Assembly (NCBI GenBank): GCA_030407005.1
Contig: JAUDYN010000004.1
Coordinates: 2,542,001-2,606,000 of the forward strand
Reading direction: 5' to 3'
Length of the DNA: 64,000 nucleotides
Origin: Desarmillaria ectypa
Lineage: Eukaryota; Basidiomycota; Agaricomycetes; Agaricales; Physalacriaceae
Under the pieces are notes generated by a model, which was given only the letters and a program-made list of their open reading frames with translations, was not told where the DNA came from and made no database searches. A program made the position numbers and the translations under genes. Below are positions 21,737-32,637 of the stretch, piece by piece; position 1 is the stretch's first letter, and each line of letters opens with the position of its first letter.

Positions 21737-24695
21737 TCAAGCGACTTCACTGCGTAAGGCGAAACCTACATCTGCGAAGAACTCGAGGCATTCGGGGTTG
21801 GACAACGTTGCTGGGTTCACACTTGATAAAGGGGCACCGTTTAGTATCTGGATGATCGCTCAGCTACGCAAACACGAGAATCAACGCGATTCCTTGCCTT
21901 CTTGATCAACACCTCAACGCGTTTCCCATTCAACGTGTACGGTACTTGCGGTACTTGTATGATCTACAGCCTCATGTTATGAGCGTTGTTCCGGCACATT
22001 AAATCTTTTTTAAAAGTTACCTTTGCTGGAACATGTCTAGGGCTCCGTCTCTTGCGTATCTCAGCCTTGATCTTTTGCTCCAAACTAGTTTCAGACAAGA
22101 CGTGACCGTCAGGCAGCTTGATGAAGAGGATGACTCGTTCATCTGTACCCCCTTCAATTAACTGGCCAACAGCAAGACAGTCGACGACCCCAGGTTCCGG
22201 GCCGTCATCTTTGGGGGGAAAACAGAGATTGATCACATCATAGATTTCTGCAGAACCGAATCGGATACCTCCCGGATTACTGTCGCACGCATCATGGGAT
22301 CAGCCAATGAACAAAGATGAGGTGGCGCACGGTGCAACTCACAGAACACCATCGGAACGACCCAACATAACCACGCCTCCGCCATTACCAGACTGCGAGC
22401 TGGTTATACATATGTGATCGCCGTGATCTGTTTCCGTGTCTAGGATAAAAGCTTCCGAACGGGAGTAGAACACGGCTTACACCATACATCATCGAATTCT
22501 GAGAAATACGCCTGCTTGTATCGTTCTTTTGCAGCTGAAATTGCCTCATCGGTCCCGAAGCCAGGTAGGGGCCAAAATCCGACGGGCATGCATGGGAAAG
22601 GCTTCGAGCACACCAACTCTCCGGTATCACCGGGTGCAGTAGCAGTGCCGCGCGGAGTGAAGCTTTCGATCGCCATGCCTAGCATCCTACACTGAATCTG
22701 GCTTCTCATAGATTGAGTCTAGCTTAGAGTTTAGGTAGAATAGAGCACAAACCCACGATACACAGGCAAAGCATCGCACATTCCCGCGAACAATGAGCAG
22801 ATATCGGTTCCACCTGGTTTTCATTAGACACACCTGACAAGTCATGTGAATCTGACCCACCGGTTATTGAGCCCAACAGAACGGTAGGATGAATGTGTTG
22901 ATAAACATAATCGAACAGCGGGGCAGAGAGCGGAGAACCTGTGGAATAAATGTGTCGAAGCGTAGTTAGAGCGTGGTGCTCGCGAGGCTTGTACTTTCTC
23001 TGTGAATGCACAAAAGTAAGGCCCGGTCATGCAACAAATGGTCGATCTCGTACAGAAAGTTGGTCAATGTACTTTGCGCTGGTTCCAAAAATTGTTATGC
23101 CGATATCGTCTACAAGCCGCCACAGAAGGGATGGGTCCCGCAACGGACTGCCATCGTACAGCACAAGCGTGCAACCCAGGCTCAAGCCGCCGACCAAAAA
23201 ATTCCACATCATCCATCCGCTAAGGAACAAGGCAAAGTAAGGAGCGGACGGGTTGTATACAAGTGAGGACTAACGTTGTGGTGTAATAGAAGAAGACGTC
23301 ATCGGGTCGAAGGCCGCCGCATATGACAAGTTCTTTCTTTGCCTGCAAAAGCATTCCACCGGCACGATGTACAATGGGCCTATTGCGTGTCAGATAAAGG
23401 AAGCAGGTCTATAACGCCGCTTACTTTGGCCGTCCTGGATGATCAAGCGTCAGATAAGTAACTCCATACACAAGAAAAGGAAGTCCTTCTGCATACCTGT
23501 GGTTCCTGAACTAAACAATATCCACAACGGATCATTGAAGGAGCCGCGGCGCCAGAGTATCTCGCCAGATTCGGAGCGTCCCAGCTTGCTACGCTGACCT
23601 TGTACCAGAAATTCATTCCAGGAAATGTATTCATTTGGAACAGGCACGGGGTCCTCGTTGCGGAGATTCGTATCCAAGAGGATGACCTTGAACTCCGTGC
23701 TATCGCACACTTTAGATAATCCTTGTACGAGAGCTGATACTTTGGTGAGATGATCATGGATCTTTCCGTTGTAACTGTACAGGGAACGCGTATTATTTTT
23801 AGCCACTTTCCACAATGTATTAAAAAGGAACTGACACGACAGCATCAACAGTGAAAATGAACTTTGGCAGCACTTGTTCAAACCTGGTATTCAGATTAGG
23901 AAAGCAGGCGCGTGAGGAACTCAGCTCGACTACGTACCGCTCTAACACCCCATCAGGTCCAAAGTCTGCTGCCGCGCTGACAAAAATCCCTCCCACCGCT
24001 GTAGTAGCCAAACAGGCGATCACATTCTCCTAAGAAATGCGGTGATCAGAAGACGATGCCACTGTTAAACCCGAATGCCGCAGTCGGAATTCCCGTGCGT
24101 ACATGGACGAAGGGAAAATGACGGAAAAGTAGAGACGACGCGTGGATGGCAGACGTACAATACAATTAGAAGCGTAAGATGCTACTCGGTCTCCCGGTTG
24201 CAGTCCGTTGCTCAGGAGAGCGGAGACGAGGTCAGCGACGGCGGTGTAGAGTTGCGAGTAAGTGATACGTCGCAACTCTGGACTGGATGATTGATTCGCG
24301 ATGGGTTCGGCTGCCAAGACTCTTATCAGATGGACGGATAAGCCACTGGATTAAAGCACGTTGGACACACTGGCTTGGATGACGGCGACCTTGCCCGAGC
24401 GACATTGAAGCATATTTTCGGCCCAATTAATTTTGGAGTCCGAGAACCAAAGAGGATTATCAGAAGGCTTGGCCTGTAGATTGACAACGTGGCTTCCCTT
24501 GTCGCCAATAACAAGAGTTTCGTCCCATATGAGAGACCAGAATTCAGCTAAGTGGACCGTCGACCAAGTGTAGAGATCATGATAAGAAGCGAGTGACAAG
24601 CCGAATTTGGCATTGACGGTGGCAAGGAAACGAAAAGTCGCAGACGACTCGGTATTTGTCGGACTATACAAGGGTTGTTCATCATCATTATCCAT
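21737..24695 (-). CDS. Acetoacetyl-CoA synthetase
   Basis: Cytosolic acyl-CoA synthetase activating acetoacetate to acetoacetyl-CoA with ATP, feeding ketone carbon into sterol and fatty-acid synthesis. There are fifteen exons (24371-24695, 24159-24319, 23938-24029, 23836-23883, 23497-23774, 23425-23434, 23275-23379, 23054-23219, 22861-22999, 22753-22813, 22481-22704, 22343-22439, 22021-22279, 21898-21963, 21737-21847); 713 aa, the usual length. Landmarks are the N-terminal WFSDSKINWAENML, the adenylate-forming P-loop ILFSSGTTGRPKPIVH, TTTGWMMWNFLVGGL, SITGGTDICSLF, GRSDGVLNPGGIRFGSAEIY and the C-terminal TLNGKRVEVLIKK, with the catalytic lysine, then NGAPLSSVNPATLSNPE. Exon 6 is a 10-nt microexon (23425-23434) and the last intron is GC-AG (21848-21897). 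An upstream in-frame ATG at 24827 would add 44 residues. Confidence 0.95.
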
Positions 24696-25298
24696 GGTAG
24701 GCGGCGGTGCGATAGAGGATGAATGATTAATGGCCATCACGGTAGCACGCAGACGGGTCTTGGCAAGGCAATTAATAGGTAAAATAAATCCGAGCTGCCG
24801 CAGTGGAAGAGCTGAGCTGCCAAGCAAGAAGAACGATCAGATAGAGTATACAAGAAGCCAGGATATTAATTGCTAGAAAAGGAGATCAGCTGAAGAAATA
24901 CCCAGCGGTGTGAGAGACAAACCCAGTGCAAAGAAAGAGTATTTCTCTCAAGGATACTTATTGGTGGTCTTAACGATGTACCCGAGCTGACCCACCAAAT
25001 TCTTCCGTAAACTGATGATCTAGACGAGAAACATGAAGAGAGTCACGGTTATGTGACAGTCACGTCTTCGCACGTTTGAACATTCAGCCATGGATCGCCA
25101 CAAAAATGAGTCAAAATTGGACCAAACTTTTTGCTATTATAGTACCTCGCCCCGAGTCATCTAGGTCTGTTTCTTACTCTCACGTTCTCTGCTGTAATTG
25201 GCGCCGTGCATAAATATCTCACACCCGGCTCTCTTTATAAACTGCCTTGATCTTCGTTCCTGCTTGACTTAACACCACCACTACCACCGCCACTGCTC
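24696..25298. promoter_or_regulatory. Divergent intergenic region (acetoacetyl-CoA synthetase / small gene)
   Basis: About 600 bp between divergent starts. It is pyrimidine-rich just before the right-hand gene, with CTTTATAAACTG (about 25233-25244) as a TATA-like element roughly 60 bp upstream of the 25299 start. Nothing else is recognised. Confidence 0.4.
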
Positions 25299-25894
25299 AT
25301 GGACAGATTCCTCGCTCCCCATTCACCTGAAGCCCTTGCCCACGGCTATCTCACGTACATTCCTCTCCCTTGTAGGGTCGTAGCGTTTGCTAACAGTTCT
25401 AATTAGTGAGCTTGGCTCGCCCTGGGACACCGACCTCTTGTTGGACGAAGCTCTCGTCGCCGGATGCGCGGCATATCAGGCTCTAGACCGCTACCTTGGT
25501 GGCGCCGACATATTCATTCTCCCACGATCTAAGACAGAGCTCGACAACATTCTGTGAGTCTAGTAGTTTTTTTAGCGCCTCGGTCGGCCAGCTCATCATG
25601 CTACGGGACCTAGGCGCAGATATTCATATGATGCCATCCACAACACCATCGCCAAAAGCCGTTCTACCCTGCAACCCGGAGGCTATAGCAGGGTATGATG
25701 ATCATAGCTCGCTCGCTTACAGGTGATGACACTGACGCGTATTCCAGGTCTGCAACCTCGCCGAACGATCCATTCGTCATGTTCTAAACACAGGCAACAA
25801 CGCTGGCATCTTGCTGGCTCTCCATGCACCCCATTCTGCAACCAGGATAATCGACCGCGATGAACGTTCACCGCGGTCGATAAAGACCAAGTGA
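25299..25894 (+). CDS. Small soluble protein of unknown function (142 aa)
   Basis: Four exons (25299-25354, 25407-25553, 25614-25692, 25748-25894), all with clean GT-AG borders, give 142 aa: MDRFLAPHSPEALAHGYLTE, LDEALVAGCAAYQALDRYLG, TELDNILRRYSYDAIHNTIA, then VCNLAERSIRHVLNTGNNAG. It is mostly helical, with no signal or membrane segment. I do not recognise the family. The last exon contains an almost perfect 32-bp palindrome (25850-25881). The consistent splicing and codon-like composition argue that it is a real gene. Confidence 0.6.
25850..25881. repeat. 32-bp near-perfect palindrome in coding sequence
   Basis: ATCGACCGCG (25850-25859) is the reverse complement of CGCGGTCGAT (25872-25881), and the central TGAACGTTCA (25861-25870) is itself a palindrome. 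Only one base pair (25860 with 25871) breaks full symmetry. The element lies 13 bp before the stop codon of the small gene. Confidence 0.85.
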
Positions 25895-26253
25895 TTGGTT
25901 TTTCGTCTTTGTGTTATCTATTCCTGGCTATCGCTCTGTCATGGTTATGTTATCGTCATCATTCCAATCCTCATCACTGCACTTTGTACTAGTTAACGTG
26001 TACCTATAGATTTGTTTGCCGTAATTGAGCTAAATGTAATTTTAGGGGCCTCTATTTCCCAATGTAGCGACGCGTTGCTACGGCAATTTCCGGACCAATA
26101 GCCCAGCGCGTAGTACGCAAACGTGCGAGTAAGAGCCGTGACCATGTCCCTTCGACTGTATGTTCCGTTTTAGTCGTGTTCAACGACCCCACTGCATCCT
26201 CTTTTTCCTGACCAGTGAATGGGCTGTTACTCTCTCTGCTGGCAACCTCCATC
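25895..26253. other. Intergenic region upstream of PPN1
   Basis: About 360 bp holding the 3' UTR of the small gene and the PPN1 promoter. No RNA gene or repeat seen. A minus-strand ORF (26052-26267) has no family features. Confidence 0.3.
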
Positions 26254-28808
26254 ATGCTCGCTGTCAACGTTCTCCTGGTCCTTACTCTCGCCTTGGCCGA
26301 AGTTTTCTCTGCTCCGACTCAAGCTCCTTTTCAAGATCCTGCGACTAGTGTGTACTTTCAAGCACCTTCCGGGTGATGAACTGACTCCGGACGTGTCAAG
26401 AACCGCGGCAGCTTCATGGACGATTCCTCCAGATCACAGATATTCATCCTGACCCATACTACAAAGCCCACAAATCTCAATCCAAAGCGTGTCATAGGAA
26501 CAAACCGAAGAAGAAGAAGAACAGATCTAACTATTATGGAACGCCGTATTCGTAAGTTTAGTGCACCATCTATTCCGATTCATCTCGTCGACACATGTGG
26601 GTGGTCCCAGCGACTGTGATTCGCCCTTCAGGTTAACCAACTTTACACTTGACTTCCTTGACAAACACTGGGCGTCGGATATTGACTTCGTTGTTTGTGA
26701 GTAGGCATGTGACCATTATACTTCTTCGTGAACTCAATGTGAACAGGGACGGGCGACAATGCCAGGTGAAACTTTTATATCGCGTGCGCCCTTTATCGTG
26801 TGCTCATCATCGACGCCACTAAAAGGCACGACAATGATCGCAAACTACCCCGAACTCCGAGTGAGATATACGATCTCAATAGCGTGGTCGCCAAACGGAT
26901 GGAGAAAATATTTTCGAGCCGGGGTATACCAGTCGTTCCTAGCCTAGGTAAGTGTTTAGGGGTCTTTACTTTGACAGCGTTCTGAACATCAGAATGTACA
27001 AGGTAACAATGATGTCTGGCGTGAGTGTCTACTGGCTCAATATCAACATGTCATTACGCTGCTCTAACTGGCGATTATACCCGCAGCACATGTACGAACC
27101 GTCTTACCGTCATATATACGCGTTGTATCACTTACGATCACCGATATCAGAATATCCTGACTCCAGGTGAACGTCTATCCATGGCGCCTGTATTTTTCAA
27201 CTCAAACATTGTCATAGGTCCTAACAGCATTACGAATGAATATTCTTCGTGCGTATCTTTCTTTGCCATCAGCACCCGAGTGAAACAATTTGGCCATATT
27301 CTAGGATATGGAAGCCATTCATACCGTTCCCTTATCACCAAGTATTTCAACGAGGCGCATACTATTCGGTTGAGGTGGTGCCAAACGCCTTAGCGGTCAT
27401 CAGTCTGAACACCATGTACTTTTACGATTCTAACAAAGGTACTTGGCCATGTTATGACAATTCAACATACTTTCCAAAATCGTCTTTTTAGCTGTTGGTG
27501 GGTGCCTCACGAAAGAGCCTGATGATCCCGGGAATTTGCAGTTCGATTGGTTGGAAGTTCAATTGAAGTCGTATCGTGCTCGAAATATGCAGGTAGGGTC
27601 TACCTCTATGATGTCAATGGCGTTAATCTAACTTGATTGATTCTCAAGGTTTGGTTGACGGGTGCGATTGCTCCACTATGCCCTGATAAGCAACAGCTCA
27701 TTCCCCTGCTTTCATACAGGACACGTCCCACCATCTTCGGGCAACTTCTTTCCGGAATGTGTGAGCAGTCTTTGTAAACGTCCCCTCGATGTTGAGATGT
27801 TGATATTTCACAACAGTATGTCCGCTACGTTGATCTCTCCTTACGGTTTCAGGACACCATCCTTGGCCACCTCTATGGAGTACGTTGAACTTTTATTGAG
27901 GATTAGCGCACTGACTTTCATCTCTTTTTCAAGCATATGAACGCGGATCACGTACGGATTTCGAATTGTACTATGCTAGGAAGCTTATATACTGACCATT
28001 GTCCTAGTTCTTCTTTGTTGAGGCTATCGACCTAGAATTTGATCTCGATCGGGACTCCAGGGCGATCTCGTTACAAAATGGAGATCTGTGCGACGCTCTG
28101 TTGGAAGATTTTTCGGCGCTTCCAAAACCGTCCCGGACCGACCTCGACAATTATGGGGTCATCAATGTTTCGCCGCCCGTTGTCCCGAATCCGTATTTGC
28201 CGACATTTCGGATATTTTCTTACAACGTTACGGGTTCTGATGCCTCGGCCGTAGGAGTGCTCAAGAAGAACCGGAAGCACAGTCATCATCGCGGAGAGCA
28301 TGGGAACAAGGACGAGTTATGCAAGAAAGAGCCCTATCGAAGCAGCTGGAAGTGCCAGCTCAACTCGACCTGGCATTCCGATCCTGATTCGCCATCGAGG
28401 CGTAACCAATTGTGGAGTCCGCTGGGCTACGCGCAGGTGAAACACGCAGTTATGTTGACATTTTGGGCGATAATTGATGATTATAATCGCCAGTACTATA
28501 TTCCGGATCTTGCGGAGGGGAACAAAACACATGAGCCACATTTCAAACTAGAATACACGACCTATTCTCCATTAGATCTGCATCCCGCCACGACGGAGGA
28601 AGATGGGGAGTTTGTTTATCCAATTCCACTTGAAAATTTGCCCAAATCGCTACGAAAGGGGCCGGTCGAGAAGAGCCAGTACACGCCATATGGAATGCAG
28701 GACTTGACTGTAGGGTCGTGGGTGGAATTGGCACGGCGATTGGCAGACGGGCAAGAGAACAAGTTACGAAAGCGTTTCCGGGAATTTATGTATATCGGAG
28801 GGGAATAA
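26254..28808 (+). CDS. PPN1: Endopolyphosphatase (PPN1/Phm5 type), vacuolar
   Basis: Calcineurin-like metallophosphoesterase that cleaves long inorganic polyphosphate chains internally in the vacuole. There are seventeen exons, 544 aa: 26254-26347, 26401-26551, 26632-26696, 26747-26765, 26826-26947, 27003-27020, 27087-27091, 27151-27166, 27218-27248, 27305-27438, 27492-27592, 27649-27661, 27720-27760, 27817-27879, 27934-27951, 28008-28436, 28494-28808. A signal peptide or anchor (MLAVNVLLVLTLALAEVFSA) is followed by the metal motifs ITDIHPDPYY (D-H), VVWTGDNARHD (GDN), SLGNNDVWPHN (GNND), VWLTGHVPPSSG (GH) and YGHMNADHFF (GHxN-H). Exon 7 is 5 nt (CACAT), and six other exons are under 20 nt. 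The summed length is divisible by three only with the microexon. The intron at 28437-28493 is 57 nt, in frame and stop-free, so its removal is inferred from borders and from the family. Confidence 0.92.
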
Positions 28809-29317
28809 CGGTGGACGGAGATGGATGGTAATGGCAGTGATATAATGATGTTTGAGGGTATGATATTAGATGATTTAAGATTCATGAACCTGACGGAAAA
28901 TAATGATGCAAAAGATCGTGGGACAAATTAGAAGAATATAAGGAAGGAGGTGGCAGTCTTCGGTCACCAAGACGGTCTCCTTGCCAACGCTTGCTGCTAC
29001 GCTTGCAGATTTCCAGTGATCAAGATCGTAACCACCACCCACATCCTCGAGCAGACCGTATTCCATTAACATCGGGAGCCTTTTCCTGGAGCCTTGTGCT
29101 GCCTTGATTTCTTATTTTATCTTCGGGTCCAAGTTTTCGTCGAGCGTCCTTCGAGGATTTTTTCCGCACGCGAGCCTTTGACTTAGTACTATACTATACT
29201 CTATTTTCACTCTCCTTCATCCCGGCTGGTCCGCCTTCATTATTCGCTCTTTGACTATTTGCCAGAGCCTCGAGCATCACACCGCCCACAGCGACTAGCT
29301 CATCGAGTACCCCGACG
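28809..29317. promoter_or_regulatory. Upstream region of the RFX gene
   Basis: About 510 bp. The distal part is the 3' UTR of PPN1. From about 29185 it has ACTATACTATACTC (TATA-like) followed by a strongly pyrimidine-rich leader up to the ATG at 29318, typical of a basidiomycete core promoter. No X-box (RFX site) could be identified by eye. A minus-strand ORF at 28875-29072 is probably chance. Confidence 0.4.
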
Positions 29318-32287
29318 ATGGCCGCAGTCAACATGCAGATGATGTCGACAAACATGCCCCTCGACTTTCTCCCGATCCACTCTCATTCCAGGTCCAATTC
29401 CGTGTCTTCATCGTCGACTCATTCTTCCAGTTCTCGCCCACAGTCTTCTCAAGGTGGCCTATCACGAATGCAGGCAGGGATGCCGCCATCGACGGAAGAC
29501 TTGTACCGCGCTACGTACCAGCTGGGCCACCCGGGACTGCCCACTGACCCCGTATGTTCACTTCTTTCTTTCTTACCACCATGCTTATCTTTTTCGGCTG
29601 GCCAGTCTCCTCCTAATCACAATATAACTAATCCTGCCCTCAAAAACCATCTTCGTCCCAGCCACATCCGTGCTCGTGCTGCCGCCTCTCCGTATCCCCG
29701 CGATACTGACAGCGTTCACTCATCGTCCAGCGAAACAGACGATATCGCTATGTTCTTGGGCAATTCCGCACCAGAGTACCCAACCATGTACGGTGGCACA
29801 CCTCATACCATGGCTCCTAACCAGGATGCCCTTCACGCCGCTGGCGCCTTCGGTCGTATGACGCTCAACAATGATCAGGCACTGGAGAAGCTAGCCGCCA
29901 ACGTGAGGGCGGCCACGACCACGAGTGCTTCGGATAGGGCCAAGCAGATTTTTGTCCAGGCATGGTACGTATTTGCGTTCTGATACACGGCCTCCAACCC
30001 TTACTCGCTTACGACAGGCTCACTGCGAACTACGCTCCCTACCCTGATGGCAATGTGCCGCGTCAAGGCCTTTATTTCTCTTACCGTCGAGTCTGTGACC
30101 AGTACGGGATTCCTCACATCAACACGGCTACCCTGGGCAAGGCTATTCGCCTTTGCTTTCCCACAATCAAAACAAGGCGTCTCGGCGTCAGAGGGAATAG
30201 CAAATACCATTGTAAGCCACAGAACAACATCTCTGATGGCACACATGTCTCATCACGGTTTTGATGACAGATTGTGGTATTCGTCCCGCGACCTCGGCCG
30301 AAGCCGAATGGCTTCAGGATTATATTCACAAGTCCAACAATCACGCTGGACAGCCTTCAGTCAATGCCGCACGTTTAGCCAATGAACAAGCAGAAACTTC
30401 CAACAGAAGTGAAGAGCGCTCCGACGATGACGACGACGACGACTCTGAAGGAGTCAATTCCGCCTTGGGCTCCAAACGCAATTCGCTCGCTCTCTCCGGC
30501 GATGTCAAGGGGACCGTTTTTCCGCAAGATATGAGCGACAAAACACCGACTGCCGCGACTCTTCTCTCGCAAGTGCAAGCGAACCAGCGTCCACCTGGTA
30601 CTTTCCCTCCCCAGGCGTCCATTCGCCGGCACCCGGGAGCAGATAGTGGATTGCCTGTTCAGTCCCAATCACCTCCATCAGGCAATTCGGTGCCGTACCT
30701 TGCATCCCAGCCATCTTCATCTGTTCGTCAATTCCCGCACTTCCCTAGCATCGAGGATGCAGTGGGTGCCAACTCCACATCCCCACACGGCATCGCGGCG
30801 CGTGAAGTATGGGGTTGGTTCCAGGATCATCTTGATTCGCTCTTGGAAAGCGTCAAGATGTTTAGGTTCGACTCTTTTGAGATGCACTTGCGCAGCTTCT
30901 GGTCCAACTTGAGTGGTAATCATCGGGAGGTTGTTCACGCCCCGGCTATAGCGGGTCTGATGGCCAAAGCAGATGCTATCGTTTACGATGTATGTTTCAG
31001 CGGATATCATTCATTTTTTCAATGATTCATTGAACCCTTTACAGGAAATGCTGGAAATTTTGCGACTTCAGATGTTGTCGCCGATACCATCGACGTCTCT
31101 TGCGAATCTTCGTCAGTTCGCCAACAAGATGGAAAAGATCTTGTTGGTTGCTCTGGATAACTATGGTAACACCTTCGTTGAGCCTAAAGTTGAACTAGGT
31201 GCTCGATTTGGCCACCTTGTTTGTAAGTTGCTTCAAAATTTTGCACCGTATCTTTGACTGATCGAAAACAGTGCGATTCCTTGACATATACCAAGTTACC
31301 CAAGCGCTAAACACGGTCCTCACCAACCAGAAACAGCTTACGGAGATGCGTCGTTCTTGGCAAAAAGTCGACTTTGAGTCTGTTCGAAACCAATCGGCAT
31401 TAGTCTGCAATTGTCGTCATGAAGACCTTGTTCAATTACTGGAGGTAGAGTTTGTCACGTTGATGGAAAATCTTACCAAAACTGCGGAACCCGTGAGAGA
31501 AGTCATGTCTTGGGCAGATAAGTGCTGTGATAGACTGATGGGTGGTAGTCGGGCTATGCACGGTGGCGAGGAGAGGGGAACTATGAGCTCACGAAGTGTT
31601 CTCATTCGCTGGGGTTACGTTACGAGCCAGGTTATGCGAGATCTGGTAAGTAGGGACAACTCTTCTCGTCTTTAAAGCGCTGACAAGTGTTTTTCCCTAG
31701 ACTATCCGAAGCGATCCAGCATTCGGTGCTTTCCAAATTCTGAAACTATTCTTGGAGTAAGTTGTGTCGTTATTTTTCGAATTCAGAGAATTGACGCCGC
31801 CTTCAGTGATTGGATTGCAGTCAACGTTCTTCGAAGCGTTGCGCTGTCTACCAACTCCGTTGCGGCTTCCGTGGAGCCTGTTATGCAACAGCAATTCTTT
31901 TCCTTGTCACCCATGGCTGGCCAGGAGAATTTCAACTCCATGGACGTTCGTCCCCAAAGTCTTATGACTCCTACTACGTCGAGCATGCTCGCGGCCCTTC
32001 AAAACGACACATTTTCTGCAGGTTCGCTTGACCCATCGTCTACAGCGTTCAACTCTGACGGTTATGGATCCTTGTCGTATATGGATACTTCTAACACACA
32101 AGAAGATTCCATACCGACCGTCCATTCTACGGGTCTTCCATTCTCTGATTTCTCCAACTCGGGGAATGCATTTGATGTTTCAAGCTTCACACCTCAAGAC
32201 ATGGGTATGCATTCGTCCGCTACTCCCTCCAGTGAACCCGAGGCGGAGACTGTTGAGTCCGTCAAAACGGAGGCGCAGGGAGTATAG
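29318..32287 (+). CDS. RFX-family transcription factor
   Basis: Sequence-specific regulator with a winged-helix RFX domain; fungal members (Crt1, RfxA, Sak1) control DNA-damage genes, cell division or morphology. There are eight exons (29318-29551, 29606-29964, 30018-30211, 30271-30989, 31045-31222, 31272-31645, 31701-31756, 31807-32287) and 864 aa. The N-terminus is Ser/Thr-rich and disordered. The RFX domain (about residues 195-275) reads ATLGKAIRLCFPTIKTRRLG and RGNSKYHYCGIRP, containing the DNA-contact region. A Ser/Asp-rich acidic patch and a long helical C-terminal region (FQDHLDSLLESVKMFRFDSF; ILVALDNYGNTFVEPKV-like block) follow, matching the conserved fungal RFX extension, and the tail is Ser/Thr-rich. 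Which pathway it controls cannot be told here. Confidence 0.93.
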
Positions 32288-32637
32288 ATATTTTGCATTT
32301 CGTTTGTTTTCTAGCTTTGGGCCGTTGTGGATGTGATACTCTACTAATACCATACCAATCTTGCTTATGCTTGCGCAACTGACTTTCTTTTCTCTGTCGA
32401 AGTACTTGTATTATCTTTTTTCTTTTCTTTTGATGTCGTACCTACTCGTCGAATCACGCTCCTTAATAACCTTGTAAAGGATTCTCGGATTTGTTATCGA
32501 TATATATCATATATAAAGCTGTCCGGCTGTATCCCTTGCTCAATTTATTTCGTCTATACAACATAGAAGACTTCAATGAGATAGGTTTGATTATTATGTT
32601 AGGGAGATATATCCGCAGTAACCAATCATCCTACTCA
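32288..32637. other. Convergent intergenic region
   Basis: 350 bp between the stops of the RFX gene and BFR1. AT-rich, with a TATATATCATATATAAAG stretch near 32500. It must contain both 3' ends and poly(A) signals, but none is unambiguous. Confidence 0.4.

Noticed and set aside
21484..21855. 123-aa plus ORF near the end of the acetoacetyl-CoA synthetase gene
   Set aside because: Antisense to the last two synthetase exons, whose protein (NGAPLSSVNPATLSNPE) is conserved.
28875..29072. 65-aa minus ORF upstream of the RFX gene
   Set aside because: Overlaps the PPN1 3' region, ends in hydrophobic sequence of AT-rich origin, no family features.
30865..30874. GGTTCGACTC, a perfect tRNA B-box-like sequence
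   Set aside because: It lies inside the RFX coding exon (residues KMFRFDSF), and no A box or cloverleaf can be drawn around it.
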